Part shown: piece after piece, positions 16,724 through 25,174 of the stretch | Layout: each line of letters opens with the position of its first letter | How positions within the stretch are numbered: position 1 is the stretch's first letter | Source: CAG-390 sp964579135 | Lineage (GTDB): Bacteria > Bacillota > Clostridia > Oscillospirales > CAG-272 | Direction: 5' to 3' | Assembly (NCBI GenBank): GCA_964579135.1 | Contig: CAZOFD010000005.1 | Span: 1 to 64,000, forward strand | DNA: 64,000 nt | Position numbers and translations under genes: made by a program | Notes under the pieces: model-generated | Database searches by the model: none | Seen by the model: the letters and a program-made list of their open reading frames with translations, nothing else | What the model was told of the DNA's origin: nothing

Positions 16724-17503
16724 TTAACGATCTTTAATTGCTCTTGCAACGAAATAAAGTTTGATATCGTCCTCGCGAGGCAACGTTTTTTCCGGCGAGC
16801 CGTAAACGGCGCAGATCTCAAATCCGCTTTTTTCGAGTTCGGATTCGATCGTCTCGCGGGTAAAACAGGTCTCGAACCACTCGCTGTTGCGTCGCGAATA
16901 TATACCGCTGCCTGCTTTGCGCTCGGTAAACACCGTAAGCGAGAAACGGCAGACTCCGCTCTCTTCGTCAAAGCAGTTTTGCCACGAACAAAAAGCCGCG
17001 GTACCGTCCGGAGTTTTTTCGTCAAAGGAATACGTGTTTTGCGCGTATTCGTGTTTGAAACGGAACGGGGAATTAACGTCGAAAACGAATATTCCGCTCG
17101 GATCGAGGTAATTGTGAACGGTCTTAAAGCAATTTGCCATATCGTCGCGCGTTTCGAGGTGATTTATAACGTCGTAGGAACAGACGGTCGCTCCCACGGT
17201 GCCGTAAAGTTCGAACGAACGAACGTCCTGACAGAGCAAAAGCACCGACGGCGGGCATTTGCACCTTGCTTCCGAAAGCATATCGGGAGATATGTCCACC
17301 CCGATCATATCGTGACCGTAATCGGCAAGGGTTTTCGTAAGCATACCCGTACCGCAACCGAGGTCCAAAACGATTTCGGGTCGCGACGGGAGAAACTCGG
17401 CGAAAACGCTTTCGGCAAAATTCGCCCATTTTTCGTAGTCTGCCTCGGTATTAAATGCGTCGTACGCCGCGCTTACGGCTCCGTATCCGTCCTTTACGCT
17501 CAT
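16724..17503 (-). CDS. class I SAM-dependent methyltransferase
   Basis: Rossmann-fold methyltransferase of the YqeM/UbiE-like type. Motif I is VLDLGCGTGML at about residues 45-55, then GVDISPDMLSEA and SYDVINHLET. The C-terminal half (about 140-255) is the beta-rich region typical of small-molecule methyltransferases. The 259-residue length is normal. It overlaps the murC stop by four bases (ATGA), so it is translationally coupled to murC and precedes rsmG by 18 bases. The substrate cannot be told. Confidence 0.85.
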   Translation of the reverse strand: MSVKDGYGAVSAAYDAFNTEADYEKWANFAESVFAEFLPSRPEIVLDLGCGTGMLTKTLADYGHDMIGVDISPDMLSEARCKCPPSVLLLCQDVRSFELYGTVGATVCSYDVINHLETRDDMANCFKTVHNYLDPSGIFVFDVNSPFRFKHEYAQNTYSFDEKTPDGTAAFCSWQNCFDEESGVCRFSLTVFTERKAGSGIYSRRNSEWFETCFTRETIESELEKSGFEICAVYGSPEKTLPREDDIKLYFVARAIKDR

Positions 17504-18903
17504 TTGATATCCAAGATCCCGAAGATGTTTTCGATATCTCCGGCGCCCATAATTATCAATGCGTCGCCGCTTCGCACCTCGCGCGGCAAATTTGCGGCAA
17601 TATTGCCGATATTACCGCCGTAAACGGCTTTTTCGCCTATCGCGGCGGCAAGTTTTTCGGAACTGACGCCGAGATTATCCGTCTCTCTCGCGGCGTATAT
17701 ATCCGCAACGATCACGCGGTCCGCAAGCGACAGCGCGTGAGCGAATCCGTCGAAAAATTCTGCGGTTCTCGTATACGTATGCGGTTGAAAAACGCAAACT
17801 ATGCGCTTGTATCCGAGGTCGCGCAGCCCACGCAGCGTTGCCGCTACTTCGGTCGGGTGGTGCGCGTAGTCGTCGAAAACGTCGGCTGCGGCGAATTTGC
17901 CCTTATATTCGCTTCTTCGGCTCGCGCCGGTAAACGCCGACAGTCCTCTTGCGACAAGCGTCGGGTCGCAAGCACATTCGACGGATGCGGCAAACGCCGC
18001 GAGCGCGTTGGAAATATTATACGCTCCCGGCACGGACAGGTCCACGTGCGCGACAAAAGATCCGCGGGAGAATATATCGAAAGAGGGTCTGCCGCGACTC
18101 ATATCCGTGTTTACGGCATAATAAGAGGCTTTTTCGTTACCGCCGGCACTGAAAGTTACGATGCGACCGCGGTAGCCTTGCGCGGCAAGCAGCACGTTGT
18201 CGTCGTCCGCATTGATGACCGCCGTGCCGGCGTTACCTGTGAGCGATATAAAGTTCGAATAAGACCGCCTGACCTGAGCTATGCTCTTAAAATAGTCGAC
18301 GTGATCCATTTCCACGTTCAGTACGACGGCAACAGTCGGGTTGAAGTCGAGAAAAGAATCCATATATTCGCAGGCTTCGAATATGAAAAAATCTTCTTTT
18401 CCTATTCTGTACGAGCCGTTTATGGCGGGGAGGGCGGCTCCGGACAAAATTGTCGGGTCGGCGCCGCTTTCCATAAAAGACAGTGCGCACATCGACGTAC
18501 AAGTCGATTTTCCGTGCATTCCCGATATGCCTATGCGGCAACGGTAGCCCGTCATTACGTAACCGAGGTAATCCGCACGAGAGATGCAGGGGATACCGAG
18601 CGACAATGCGGCGCGATACTCCGGGTTGTCTTGCGATATGGCAACGGTGTATACGACGGCGTCGTAGCCCTCGATATTGGCGGCGTTGTGCGAATAAAAT
18701 ACGGTTATATCGGATTCCGAGAGTCTTTTTGTGGTTTCAGTTTCGGTGCGGTCTGAGCCGCCGACGCGAAATCCGCGCAAACGCGATATTTCGGCAAGAG
18801 ACGACATATTTACGCCGCCTATGCCGATAAAGAATATACTCTCGGCGCCGCGGAGCATATTCGCTATCGCCGCCGCTCCGAAATGTGTGTTAGGTGTTGA
18901 CAC
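17500..18903 (-). CDS. murC: UDP-N-acetylmuramate--L-alanine ligase MurC
   Basis: Cytosolic ATP-dependent ligase adding the first amino acid of the peptidoglycan stem. The N-terminal dinucleotide-fold loop is FIGIGGVNMSSLAEI (about residues 25-39), where most MurC proteins have GIGGIGMSG. The ATP loop is GMHGKST (128-134), the usual GTHGKTT with changes. EACEYMDSFL and DDYAHHPTEV are typical later motifs. It has 467 residues. It starts with GTG, with AGGAAGG about nine bases before. The start region is divergent from spoVG. Confidence 0.96.
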   Translation of the reverse strand: MSTPNTHFGAAAIANMLRGAESIFFIGIGGVNMSSLAEISRLRGFRVGGSDRTETETTKRLSESDITVFYSHNAANIEGYDAVVYTVAISQDNPEYRAALSLGIPCISRADYLGYVMTGYRCRIGISGMHGKSTCTSMCALSFMESGADPTILSGAALPAINGSYRIGKEDFFIFEACEYMDSFLDFNPTVAVVLNVEMDHVDYFKSIAQVRRSYSNFISLTGNAGTAVINADDDNVLLAAQGYRGRIVTFSAGGNEKASYYAVNTDMSRGRPSFDIFSRGSFVAHVDLSVPGAYNISNALAAFAASVECACDPTLVARGLSAFTGASRRSEYKGKFAAADVFDDYAHHPTEVAATLRGLRDLGYKRIVCVFQPHTYTRTAEFFDGFAHALSLADRVIVADIYAARETDNLGVSSEKLAAAIGEKAVYGGNIGNIAANLPREVRSGDALIIMGAGDIENIFGILDIK

Positions 18904-19042
18904 AGTGTCTTACCTTCCTTAGCAAAAATTTGAAATATTTCACAAAAAATCCCGTAACCCGTTGAATATTCTTCACATTGAAGAAGTATACTGAGACCAA
19001 CGGAAAAAGGAAGTTGCGTATCTTTTCAAGGAGGAAATCAAA

Positions 19043-19327
19043 ATGGTTATAACCGATATCAAAGTCAGAAAGTTGTTCGACGAAGGTCCTATGAAAGCCA
19101 TCGTTTCCGTAACTTTCGACGATCAACTTGCGGTACACGATATAAAAGTTATAAATGCGCGCGAAAGACTCTTCATCGTTATGCCGAGCAGAAAAAATCC
19201 CGACGAAACCTACAGGGATATCGTTCACCCCATAAACGCATCGTTCAGAGGCGAACTTGAAAAGGCGGTCATAAACGCTTACGAAGAGGCGTTGAGTCGC
19301 GCAGAGGAGATACCCGCAGAGGTTTGA
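19043..19327 (+). CDS. spoVG: septation and stage V sporulation protein SpoVG
   Basis: Small nucleic-acid-binding regulator that is widespread in Firmicutes, including non-sporulating ones. The sequence MVITDIKVRKLFDEG, then DIKVINARERLFIVMPSRK and DIVHPINASFR is clear family signature. It has 94 residues. AAGGAGGAAATC gives an ideal ribosome-binding site. It is divergent from murC and ends at a strong terminator. Its presence does not prove spore formation. Confidence 0.97.
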   Translation: MVITDIKVRKLFDEGPMKAIVSVTFDDQLAVHDIKVINARERLFIVMPSRKNPDETYRDIVHPINASFRGELEKAVINAYEEALSRAEEIPAEV

Positions 19328-19364
19328 CTTGCGCTCAAGTCGAGGTCGGAGCGCTTGGATATCG

Positions 19365-19397
19365 TATCGACGGCATTTGTTGCCGTCGATATTTTTC
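19365..19397 (+). terminator. spoVG terminator
   Basis: A perfect 11-base stem (TATCGACGGCA / TGCCGTCGATA), a TTTGT loop and a TTTTTCG tail lie 37 bases after the spoVG stop. Confidence 0.92.
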
Positions 19398-19447
19398 GTT
19401 GCGGCAAATACGAGTATTGCCGCGGTCGGTTATCCGCGGTTTTTACG

Positions 19448-19990
19448 TTATTTGACCTGTCCGTGCGATAATATCACGTTTTTTCCGCAGATAGTTATGA
19501 GACCGTACGACGGATAAGGATGCCCTTTTCCTATGGAGCCGGGGTTTAAAATGCGCAAAGGTTTCGACAGTACCGCTCCGAGCTCGTATTCCGTACCCGA
19601 GGGGATATAGTCCTCGTAAGGAACGTGTGTGTGCCCGAAAAGCAGAATGTCCGCGCCGTGCGAGGCGGCTGAGCAAACGGCTTTTTCGATCCCGTATTTT
19701 ACGTTTTCGCGGTTACCGTGTATCGCGAATATTTTAAGACCGCAAGTTTCTATCAAAAGCTCGCGCGGGGAGGCGCCGTAGATCGAACACGAAAAAGAAA
19801 ACTCCTCGCAATTTCCGCGAACGCACCAAATGCGCCGCCCCGTAAGGTGCGCCTGCGCAACGTCGTCGACGCCGTCGCCCAAGTGGATAACGTCCGCCGT
19901 GGGGTGCATAGCGGCTGCTGCGACGATGCCGTCGGATCTGCCGTGAGAGTCGGAAAAAACGATTATCTCGCGTTTTTGTGAGCCGTACAT
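19448..19990 (-). CDS. YfcE/MJ0936-type metallophosphoesterase
   Basis: Small phosphodiesterase of the calcineurin-like superfamily. Metal motifs appear in order: FSDSHG (residues 12-17), HLGDGVDD, RGNCE, AIHGN, and FGHTHVPYE near residue 120. At 180 residues it is a single domain, with DVIHLGDG and LNPGSIGKG as in YfcE. It is a stand-alone minus-strand gene between the spoVG terminator and a divergent deoD, with a promoter about 120 bases upstream. The physiological substrate is unknown. Confidence 0.9.
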   Translation of the reverse strand: MYGSQKREIIVFSDSHGRSDGIVAAAAMHPTADVIHLGDGVDDVAQAHLTGRRIWCVRGNCEEFSFSCSIYGASPRELLIETCGLKIFAIHGNRENVKYGIEKAVCSAASHGADILLFGHTHVPYEDYIPSGTEYELGAVLSKPLRILNPGSIGKGHPYPSYGLITICGKNVILSHGQVK

Positions 19991-20108
19991 CGCAGAGTCC
20001 CCCGTTTATTATTTCGTATGATATTGCGCTTGCGGTATCTGCATTATGCTTTGATACGGCAACCCGAGCTACCTTTGCTACGTAAACGCGGCAAAGAGAT
20101 ACGGATAT

Positions 20109-20136
20109 ATTATATCATAATATGAAAAATTTTCAA
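20109..20136 (-). promoter_or_regulatory. promoter of the metallophosphoesterase gene
   Basis: Minus-strand TTGAAA (20131-20136) and TATAAT (20109-20114) are 16 bases apart, about 120 bases before the start codon at 19990. It faces away from the deoD promoter, which begins 46 bases further on. Confidence 0.6.
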
Positions 20137-20182
20137 TAGAAAATTATTATCCGCTTTTCGGTTACAAAAACGCTTATCTGTG

Positions 20183-20211
20183 TTGCAAATTACGGCAAAA
20201 AATTGTATAAT
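20183..20211 (+). promoter_or_regulatory. deoD promoter
   Basis: TTGCAA (20183-20188) and TATAAT (20206-20211) are separated by 17 bases, giving a leader of about 100 bases before the deoD ATG. Confidence 0.8.
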
Positions 20212-20317
20212 ATGATAACGGAACGACAGTAATGCGGCTTGCCGTATAAGATCGATATCGAAAACGCGCGTGCTCGAGATTTTTTCGTCGGTGCGTGCGA
20301 ATGAAAGGAAAAGAACA

Positions 20318-21019
20318 ATGGCAACTCCTCATATTAGCGCGGAGCGCGGAGATTTCGCTTCGACGGTGCTTATGCCCGGAGATCCGTTGCGTTCGCAATT
20401 TATAGCTGAAAAATATCTCGACGGCGCGGTGCTCGTAAACGACGTGCGCGGCGTTCGCGGTTATACGGGATATTATAAGGGCAAGCGAGTTTCCGTTATG
20501 GCGTCGGGGATGGGGCAGCCATCGATCGGGATATATTCGTACGAGCTTTATAATTTTTTCGGGGTCGAGGCGATAATTCGCGTCGGTACTTGCGGCGCGT
20601 TTTCACCCGATTTGCATTTGCGCGACGTAGTTCTTGCCGAGGGCGCTTGCACGAACGGCAACTACGCCTCGCAATACGGCTTGCCCGGGACTTTTTGTCC
20701 GATCGCGGATTTCGATCTTTTGCGTGCGGCTGCCGAGGAGTGTGCGCGCAGTGGCGTAAACTATCGCGTCGGCAACGTTCTCTCGTCTGACGTCTTTTAT
20801 AATGAAGAAAAGACAGACGATCTTTGGAGAAAGATGGGAGTTTTGGCGGTGGAGATGGAGTCTGCGGCGCTGTATTGCAACGCGGCGCGCGCGGGCAAAA
20901 AAGCACTTTGCATATGTACCGTAAGCGATTCTTTCGTTTACGAAAACGAGGTGTCGTCTCCGGTCGAGCGGCAAACTTCGTTTACTCAGATGGCGGAGAT
21001 AGCGCTGGGACTTGCTTAA
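20318..21019 (+). CDS. deoD: purine-nucleoside phosphorylase, DeoD type
   Basis: Hexameric (E. coli-type) phosphorylase that splits purine (deoxy)nucleosides to base and (deoxy)ribose 1-phosphate. The N-terminus MATPHISAERGDFA, VLMPGDPLRS, MGQPSIGIYSYELY, RVGTCGAF, AVEMESAALY and CTVSDSFV are diagnostic. The ATG at 20318 has AAAGGA upstream and gives 233 residues, the usual size; an in-frame ATG at 20270 would add 16 unlikely residues. The pathway partner deoB lies about 23 kb away (43450-44613) rather than next door. Confidence 0.97.
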   Translation: MATPHISAERGDFASTVLMPGDPLRSQFIAEKYLDGAVLVNDVRGVRGYTGYYKGKRVSVMASGMGQPSIGIYSYELYNFFGVEAIIRVGTCGAFSPDLHLRDVVLAEGACTNGNYASQYGLPGTFCPIADFDLLRAAAEECARSGVNYRVGNVLSSDVFYNEEKTDDLWRKMGVLAVEMESAALYCNAARAGKKALCICTVSDSFVYENEVSSPVERQTSFTQMAEIALGLA

Positions 21020-21079
21020 GCGCTCACTGCGGACGCAGAACGGAATGCGGATTTTGTCGCGCTCGATCCTTAAAATGTG

Positions 21080-21108
21080 TTGACTTTTGTCGTATGCGGC
21101 ATTATAAT
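21080..21108 (+). promoter_or_regulatory. promoter of the TetR-family gene
   Basis: TTGACT (21080-21085), a 17-base spacer and TATAAT (21103-21108) lie about 28 bases before the ATG at 21137. The short leader leaves little room for an operator outside the promoter. No clear palindrome was seen. Confidence 0.85.
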
Positions 21109-21136
21109 ACTTAAGATTGTCAATGAAAGGTTAGAT

Positions 21137-21715
21137 ATGAGGGTTTACAACGAAGAACGGTTTTTGACCAAAAAAACCGAACTTATGGAAAAAAGTTACG
21201 AGTGTTTTGCGGAGAACGGTCTCAGCGGAACGGGTATTCGTGCACTCGGCAAAGCCTGCGGGTGTAACACGGCGGTACTGTATACGTATTTTAATGATCT
21301 TGACGATCTTATAGTTCAGTCAACGGCGCACTGTATGAGCAAGGTCGAGGACGATTTTATGGCAAAAGCGCCGAACAGTGCGGAGGAGCTTGAAAAGTTT
21401 ATTTGCGAGATACCGTATTGGACGGCGGAAAAGCACGGCAAAAAATACCGATTGATGTATCAGGTATATACTCACCCAAAGTACATAGAGCACGGTAAAA
21501 AGTTTTTCGAGGGAGTTAACCGTCGTTATACGGAATATGCGAAGTCTCTCGAGGACAAGATAGGCATCCCGTACGAGGTAACTACGTCGCTTATCTTTAT
21601 CCTTATTCGCGCTTGCGTGCACTATGCTTTGTTTGAGGATGAATTTTACCTGCAGACCCAACTCAAAGTCCTCAAAGAGGGGATAAAGATGTTTTGGAAC
21701 AAATATAATGCGTAA
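21137..21715 (+). CDS. TetR/AcrR-family transcriptional regulator
   Basis: One-component regulator. The N-terminal helix-turn-helix covers about residues 12-58 (KSYECFAENGLSGTGIRALGKACGCNTAVLYTYF), followed by an all-helical ligand domain. The ATG at 21137 has AAAGG nearby and gives 192 residues, normal for the family. It sits alone between deoD and tRNA-Gln with its own promoter and terminator. No transporter or other obvious target is adjacent, so the ligand and regulon are unknown. Confidence 0.88.
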   Translation: MRVYNEERFLTKKTELMEKSYECFAENGLSGTGIRALGKACGCNTAVLYTYFNDLDDLIVQSTAHCMSKVEDDFMAKAPNSAEELEKFICEIPYWTAEKHGKKYRLMYQVYTHPKYIEHGKKFFEGVNRRYTEYAKSLEDKIGIPYEVTTSLIFILIRACVHYALFEDEFYLQTQLKVLKEGIKMFWNKYNA

Positions 21716-21724
21716 CTTTGCAAA

Positions 21725-21766
21725 ATACACCGCCGTCGGCAATTGCCGGCGGCGGTGTATTTTATT
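21725..21766 (+). terminator. terminator of the TetR-family gene
   Basis: A GC-rich inverted repeat begins ATACACCGCCG and returns as CGGCGGTGTAT around an AATT centre, followed by TTTATTATTTT. It starts nine bases after the stop codon. Confidence 0.9.
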
Positions 21767-21848
21767 ATTTTGCTTTTAAACGCCGCGAGGCGACGCCTTG
21801 GCAATGGGACGGATTGCGCACGCTGCTCCGACCGCACGGAAAAAACGA

Positions 21849-21880
21849 AATAAAAAAAGCACTTGCCGAACAAGTGCTTT
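21849..21880 (-). terminator. terminator of tRNA-Gln
   Basis: On the minus strand AAAGCACTTG, a 5-base TTCGG loop and CAAGTGCTTT are followed by further T. The stem begins directly after the CCA end of the tRNA. Confidence 0.9.
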
Positions 21881-21956
21881 TGGCAGCGGCACTAGGATTC
21901 GAACCTAGGTAATGACGGAGTCAGAGTCCGTTGCCTTACCGCTTGGCGATGCCGCT
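21881..21956 (-). tRNA. tRNA-Gln (CTG anticodon)
   Basis: The 76-base minus-strand sequence forms a 7-base acceptor stem (AGCGGCA / TGCCGCT) and encodes the CCA end. The anticodon arm is CGGA-CTCTGAC-TCCG, so the anticodon is CTG, reading CAG. The T arm contains GGTTCGAATCC. Confidence 0.93.
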
Positions 21957-21983
21957 ATACTGCCTTTATAGGTTGCGGAAAAT

Positions 21984-22012
21984 ATTATATCAAATATTGT
22001 TGCGATTGTCAA
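21984..22012 (-). promoter_or_regulatory. promoter of tRNA-Gln
   Basis: On the minus strand a consensus TTGACA (22007-22012) and TATAAT (21984-21989) are 17 bases apart, about 27 bases before the tRNA 5' end. The rest of the 364-base spacer up to 22320 holds only the divergent promoter of the exonuclease gene. Confidence 0.93.
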
Positions 22013-22227
22013 TAGCAAAAACGAATTTTTTTATTTTTCGTTGCCGAGCGAAAGAAACGCGCCTTTTAATCCGAAATATAAGCCGTTATGCTTGTTTTTT
22101 GTCTAATATCGTTTGTCCGCACGCGTTGCCGTGGTATTCGCGATATGCGAGAAAGACGGGCGAGCCGCGCGCTTGCCGTATAAACGCAAGTCTTTAACGT
22201 CAAAGCGTCGTTTTTTGAGTAATTCGG

Positions 22228-22256
22228 TTGCAATCAATAAAAAAGTATGTTATAAT
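22228..22256 (+). promoter_or_regulatory. promoter of the exonuclease gene
   Basis: TTGCAA (22228-22233) and TATAAT (22251-22256) are 17 bases apart, about 65 bases before the TTG start at 22321. Confidence 0.8.
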
Positions 22257-22320
22257 AAAACGATATTTTTAAATTCGACGGATTGTCGAAAACTGCTATG
22301 AAAAAGTCGGAGGTTCCGCT

Positions 22321-23397
22321 TTGAAAGACCCGATAAAACTTCGCTCGGGCGTTTTTGCGACCGAGATATCTTTAAAAGAGGCGCAAGCAAAAAATTATCT
22401 TAACAGAAGTACGTTGGCGCTTATGCATCTTTCGTCAGACGCGCCTGTGGCTTATACGGTATCGGACGCGGGATACGTATTTTGGTTCGATCCCGAGCGC
22501 GTGAGCGAGGCTGAACCCGAGGAATGGTACTCCGCGTCGCCGCGTACGGAGCGTATGACGCTGCCGTCGGGCAACGTTATCTGCCGTATGTCAACGCGTC
22601 GCGCCGCCGCCCTCGGTTATTATTCGCGCGAGAGGCTCGCGGCTATGCATCTCGATGCCGTTGAGGAACCCGTTGCGTTTACCAAACGCGCCAATCGCGA
22701 AACCGTTTATTTTTACGATAAGATGACGGCGCTCAAAACGCCTCTCAACTGTATCAAGTGCGGTAAAGACGTTCGCTACCGCAAAAAACTTTGTCGTGCG
22801 TGTTACGAGGAGGATCTGGCGCAGCGCCGAGCCGAGGGTGACGAGCACCGCGGAGCGCACTACGGGATGCGTCGCGAGAGGGTGCTGTTTTTCGATCTCG
22901 AACTTACGGGCGTTTACGACCGCGACGAGATAATTTCGATATCTATCTGCGATGCAAACGGCAAGATCGTTATGGACACGCTCGTTCATCCCACGCATAC
23001 GAAAAAGTGGAAGCACACGGAAAAGATCCACGGCATCACCCCGGAGATGACGGCGAACGCCGTCACGCTTGCGGAACTTACCCCCGAGATCAAATCTATA
23101 TTTGCCGAAGCCGACAATATAATCGCTTACGGAGTTTCGACCGATTACAGCCATATACGGCATATATACGAAACGGAAGAGGAGCAAGCCGAGCTCAAAG
23201 CCAAAACGCGTTGCTGCGCGAACGAATTCGTTCGCTATATACACGAGCACAGACCCGATATTTCTCACGCAAGCCTTTCCGACGCTATGGCGTGCTTCGG
23301 GATAGAGTGGGACGGAACCGCGCATACGTCCATTGCCGACACCGTCGGATGTATGAAAGTTTGGGAAAAACTGTTTCCGAATTATTACGCGGATTGA
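22321..23397 (+). CDS. DEDDh 3'-5' exonuclease with a duplicated N-terminal module and zinc knuckle
   Basis: The C-terminal half (about residues 185-358) is a DnaQ-like exonuclease: FFDLELTG carries D192 and E194, IIAYGVSTDYSHI carries D275, and HTSIAD carries H335 and D340, the DEDDh set. Before it is a CxxC-x10-CxxC zinc site (C144, C147, C158, C161). Residues 18-57 and 91-133 look like two copies of one module: both have an Arg, LAxMHL, then PVA[YF]T and V[YF][FW]xD at matching spacing. I do not recognise the module. It starts with TTG, with GGAGG seven bases before. DUF2007 and thiI genes follow. A role on RNA or DNA ends is likely; the substrate is unknown. Confidence 0.85.
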   Translation: MKDPIKLRSGVFATEISLKEAQAKNYLNRSTLALMHLSSDAPVAYTVSDAGYVFWFDPERVSEAEPEEWYSASPRTERMTLPSGNVICRMSTRRAAALGYYSRERLAAMHLDAVEEPVAFTKRANRETVYFYDKMTALKTPLNCIKCGKDVRYRKKLCRACYEEDLAQRRAEGDEHRGAHYGMRRERVLFFDLELTGVYDRDEIISISICDANGKIVMDTLVHPTHTKKWKHTEKIHGITPEMTANAVTLAELTPEIKSIFAEADNIIAYGVSTDYSHIRHIYETEEEQAELKAKTRCCANEFVRYIHEHRPDISHASLSDAMACFGIEWDGTAHTSIADTVGCMKVWEKLFPNYYAD

Positions 23398-23497
23398 TCG
23401 CGCACATCGCCGAAAACCATTGCTTAGGTAACGCACCTTTGGTGTTTTTCGGTCGGGTGGACGCAAAGTTCGAATAATTATTTGTTTTGGAGAAAAT

Positions 23498-23902
23498 ATG
23501 AGTATTTTTGGGAAGAATTTCTTTCGGCGTAAAAGTGTGTACAGCCCGTCGAACAAGACCGATGCGTGCGGAGATACGTGCGCGGAGCAAGCCGTCGGCG
23601 ACGTAGCGGACGGGGAAGCGGCAAATTTCGAATTTCTCGTGACGACGGTGTCCGCCGTCGAAACGTCGATCGTAGAGAGCCTTTTGCGCTCGGAGAACGT
23701 ACCGTATATACTTCGCAGCCGCACCGAGGGAGCCGTGCGCGTTATCCTCGGCGCATCGACGGATACGACGGATATCTACGTACCCGCCTCGCAGCTCGAT
23801 TTCGCCTCGGAGCTTGTCTCGCGCTCGTTTGAGTCGGGCGATGGCGGCGACGACGCGGAGAAGCAAAAAAACGAAAAAACGGAGGAGAGCGAAAATGCGT
23901 GA
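23498..23902 (+). CDS. DUF2007-domain protein
   Basis: The 134-residue product has a Lys/Arg-rich start, a central domain at about residues 43-112 (FEFLVTTVSAVETSIVESLL, then VPYIL and DIYVPASQLDFASEL) that matches the DUF2007 pattern of short ACT/PII-like putative signalling domains, and a charged tail (GDDAEKQKNEK). The biochemical function of the family is not established. The gene overlaps thiI by eight bases, so the two are probably translated together. Confidence 0.8.
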   Translation: MSIFGKNFFRRKSVYSPSNKTDACGDTCAEQAVGDVADGEAANFEFLVTTVSAVETSIVESLLRSENVPYILRSRTEGAVRVILGASTDTTDIYVPASQLDFASELVSRSFESGDGGDDAEKQKNEKTEESENA

Positions 23903-25082
23903 GATATTGCTTTGCAAATACGGCGAGATCGCTCTTAAGGGAGCTAACCGAGCGACATTTGAAGCGCAGCTTTGCCGCGAACTGAAATATCGCCTGTCCC
24001 TTGTCGGCAAATACGACGTTATTCGCGCTCAAAGCACGATAAGGATAGAGCCGCGCGACGAGGAGGCACAGCGTGCTTTCGACAGGGCTTACGACGTTGC
24101 TATGCACACTTTCGGCATCGTTGCGGTCAATCGTTGCGCCGAAACGGAAAAGGATATGGAAGCGATAAAGGCGCTTGCCGGGACTTATCTTAAGGGTGCG
24201 CTCGCGTACGTTAAAACTTTCAAGGTGGAGACGAAGCGAGCGGACAAGAACTTTGCGCTTATATCCGAGGAGGTCAGCCGCGAGCTGGGCGGTTATCTGC
24301 TCGGCGCATTTCCGCACCTCAGGGTCAACGTGCACGAGCCGGACGTTACGGTAAAGTGCGAGATCCGCGAGAGCGCGGCATACGTAAGCGCGGGGCAGGT
24401 CAAAGCCGCGGGCGGTATGCCCGTCGGCTCCAACGGCAAAGGTATGCTTTTGCTTTCGGGCGGGATAGATTCGCCCGTTGCCGGTTGGCAAATGGCAAAG
24501 CGCGGCGTTAAGCTCGAAGCCGTATATTTCGAGGCGTTTCCCTACACGAGCGTTCAGGCGAGAGAAAAGGTAACGGAACTCGCTCGAACCGTCAGCCGCT
24601 GGGCGGGCAGCATCAAATTGCACGTCGTTTCGGTGACAAAGATACAGGAGATGCTTTCCGCATCTTGCACCGAGGACTATTTCACACTGCTTTTGCGCAG
24701 GTATATGATGAGTATTGCGGAGCGCATTGCGGCTGCAAACGAATGCGGCGCCCTTATAACCGGCGAGAGTATGGGGCAGGTCGCCTCGCAAACGATGCAG
24801 GCGCTTGCGGTTACCGATAACGCCGTGAATATGCCCGTTTTTCGTCCTTGTATCGGTATGGATAAAGAGGAAATCGTGGCGATCGCGCGCAGAATAGGTA
24901 CGTTTGAGACGTCGGTACTTCCGTATGAGGATTGCTGTACGGTATTTACGCCGCGCCACCCCAAAACGCGCCCCGTGCTTGAAAACGTGCTTGCCGAGGA
25001 GGCAAAACTCGATTTTGCCGCTCTTGTCGACGAGGCACTGGCAACGGACGAGGTCATTAACGTAAAATATTGCGGTTGCTGA
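23895..25082 (+). CDS. thiI: tRNA 4-thiouridine synthetase ThiI
   Basis: Adenylates U8 of tRNA and transfers sulfur to make s4U; in some bacteria it also supplies sulfur for thiamine. The N-terminal ferredoxin-like/THUMP region covers about residues 1-165, and the PP-loop pyrophosphatase has SGGIDS at 188-193. TGESMGQVASQTMQ is typical. The 395-residue protein lacks the C-terminal rhodanese domain of E. coli ThiI, as is usual in Firmicutes. The ATG at 23895 follows GGAGGAG. No cysteine desulfurase partner is adjacent. Confidence 0.96.
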   Translation: MREILLCKYGEIALKGANRATFEAQLCRELKYRLSLVGKYDVIRAQSTIRIEPRDEEAQRAFDRAYDVAMHTFGIVAVNRCAETEKDMEAIKALAGTYLKGALAYVKTFKVETKRADKNFALISEEVSRELGGYLLGAFPHLRVNVHEPDVTVKCEIRESAAYVSAGQVKAAGGMPVGSNGKGMLLLSGGIDSPVAGWQMAKRGVKLEAVYFEAFPYTSVQAREKVTELARTVSRWAGSIKLHVVSVTKIQEMLSASCTEDYFTLLLRRYMMSIAERIAAANECGALITGESMGQVASQTMQALAVTDNAVNMPVFRPCIGMDKEEIVAIARRIGTFETSVLPYEDCCTVFTPRHPKTRPVLENVLAEEAKLDFAALVDEALATDEVINVKYCGC

Positions 25083-25125
25083 AGAAAAATCGCTTATAAA
25101 TCGGTAAAAAGCAAGTTTTAATGCC

Positions 25126-25174
25126 AAAAAAACGTTACGACACGGCTCAAAAGAGCCGTGTCGTAACGTTTTTT
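25126..25174. terminator. bidirectional terminator between thiI and ygiQ
   Basis: A perfect 18-base inverted repeat (25131-25148 and 25153-25170) with an AAAA loop is extended by runs of A on the left and T on the right, giving a stem of about 22 bases. The ygiQ stop codon (TAA at 25173-25175) lies in the T run, so both convergent genes end at it. Confidence 0.95.

Noticed and set aside
23742..25127. A 461-codon minus-strand frame opposite thiI
   Set aside because: It is a shadow of thiI; the composition is His/Arg-rich and there are no motifs.
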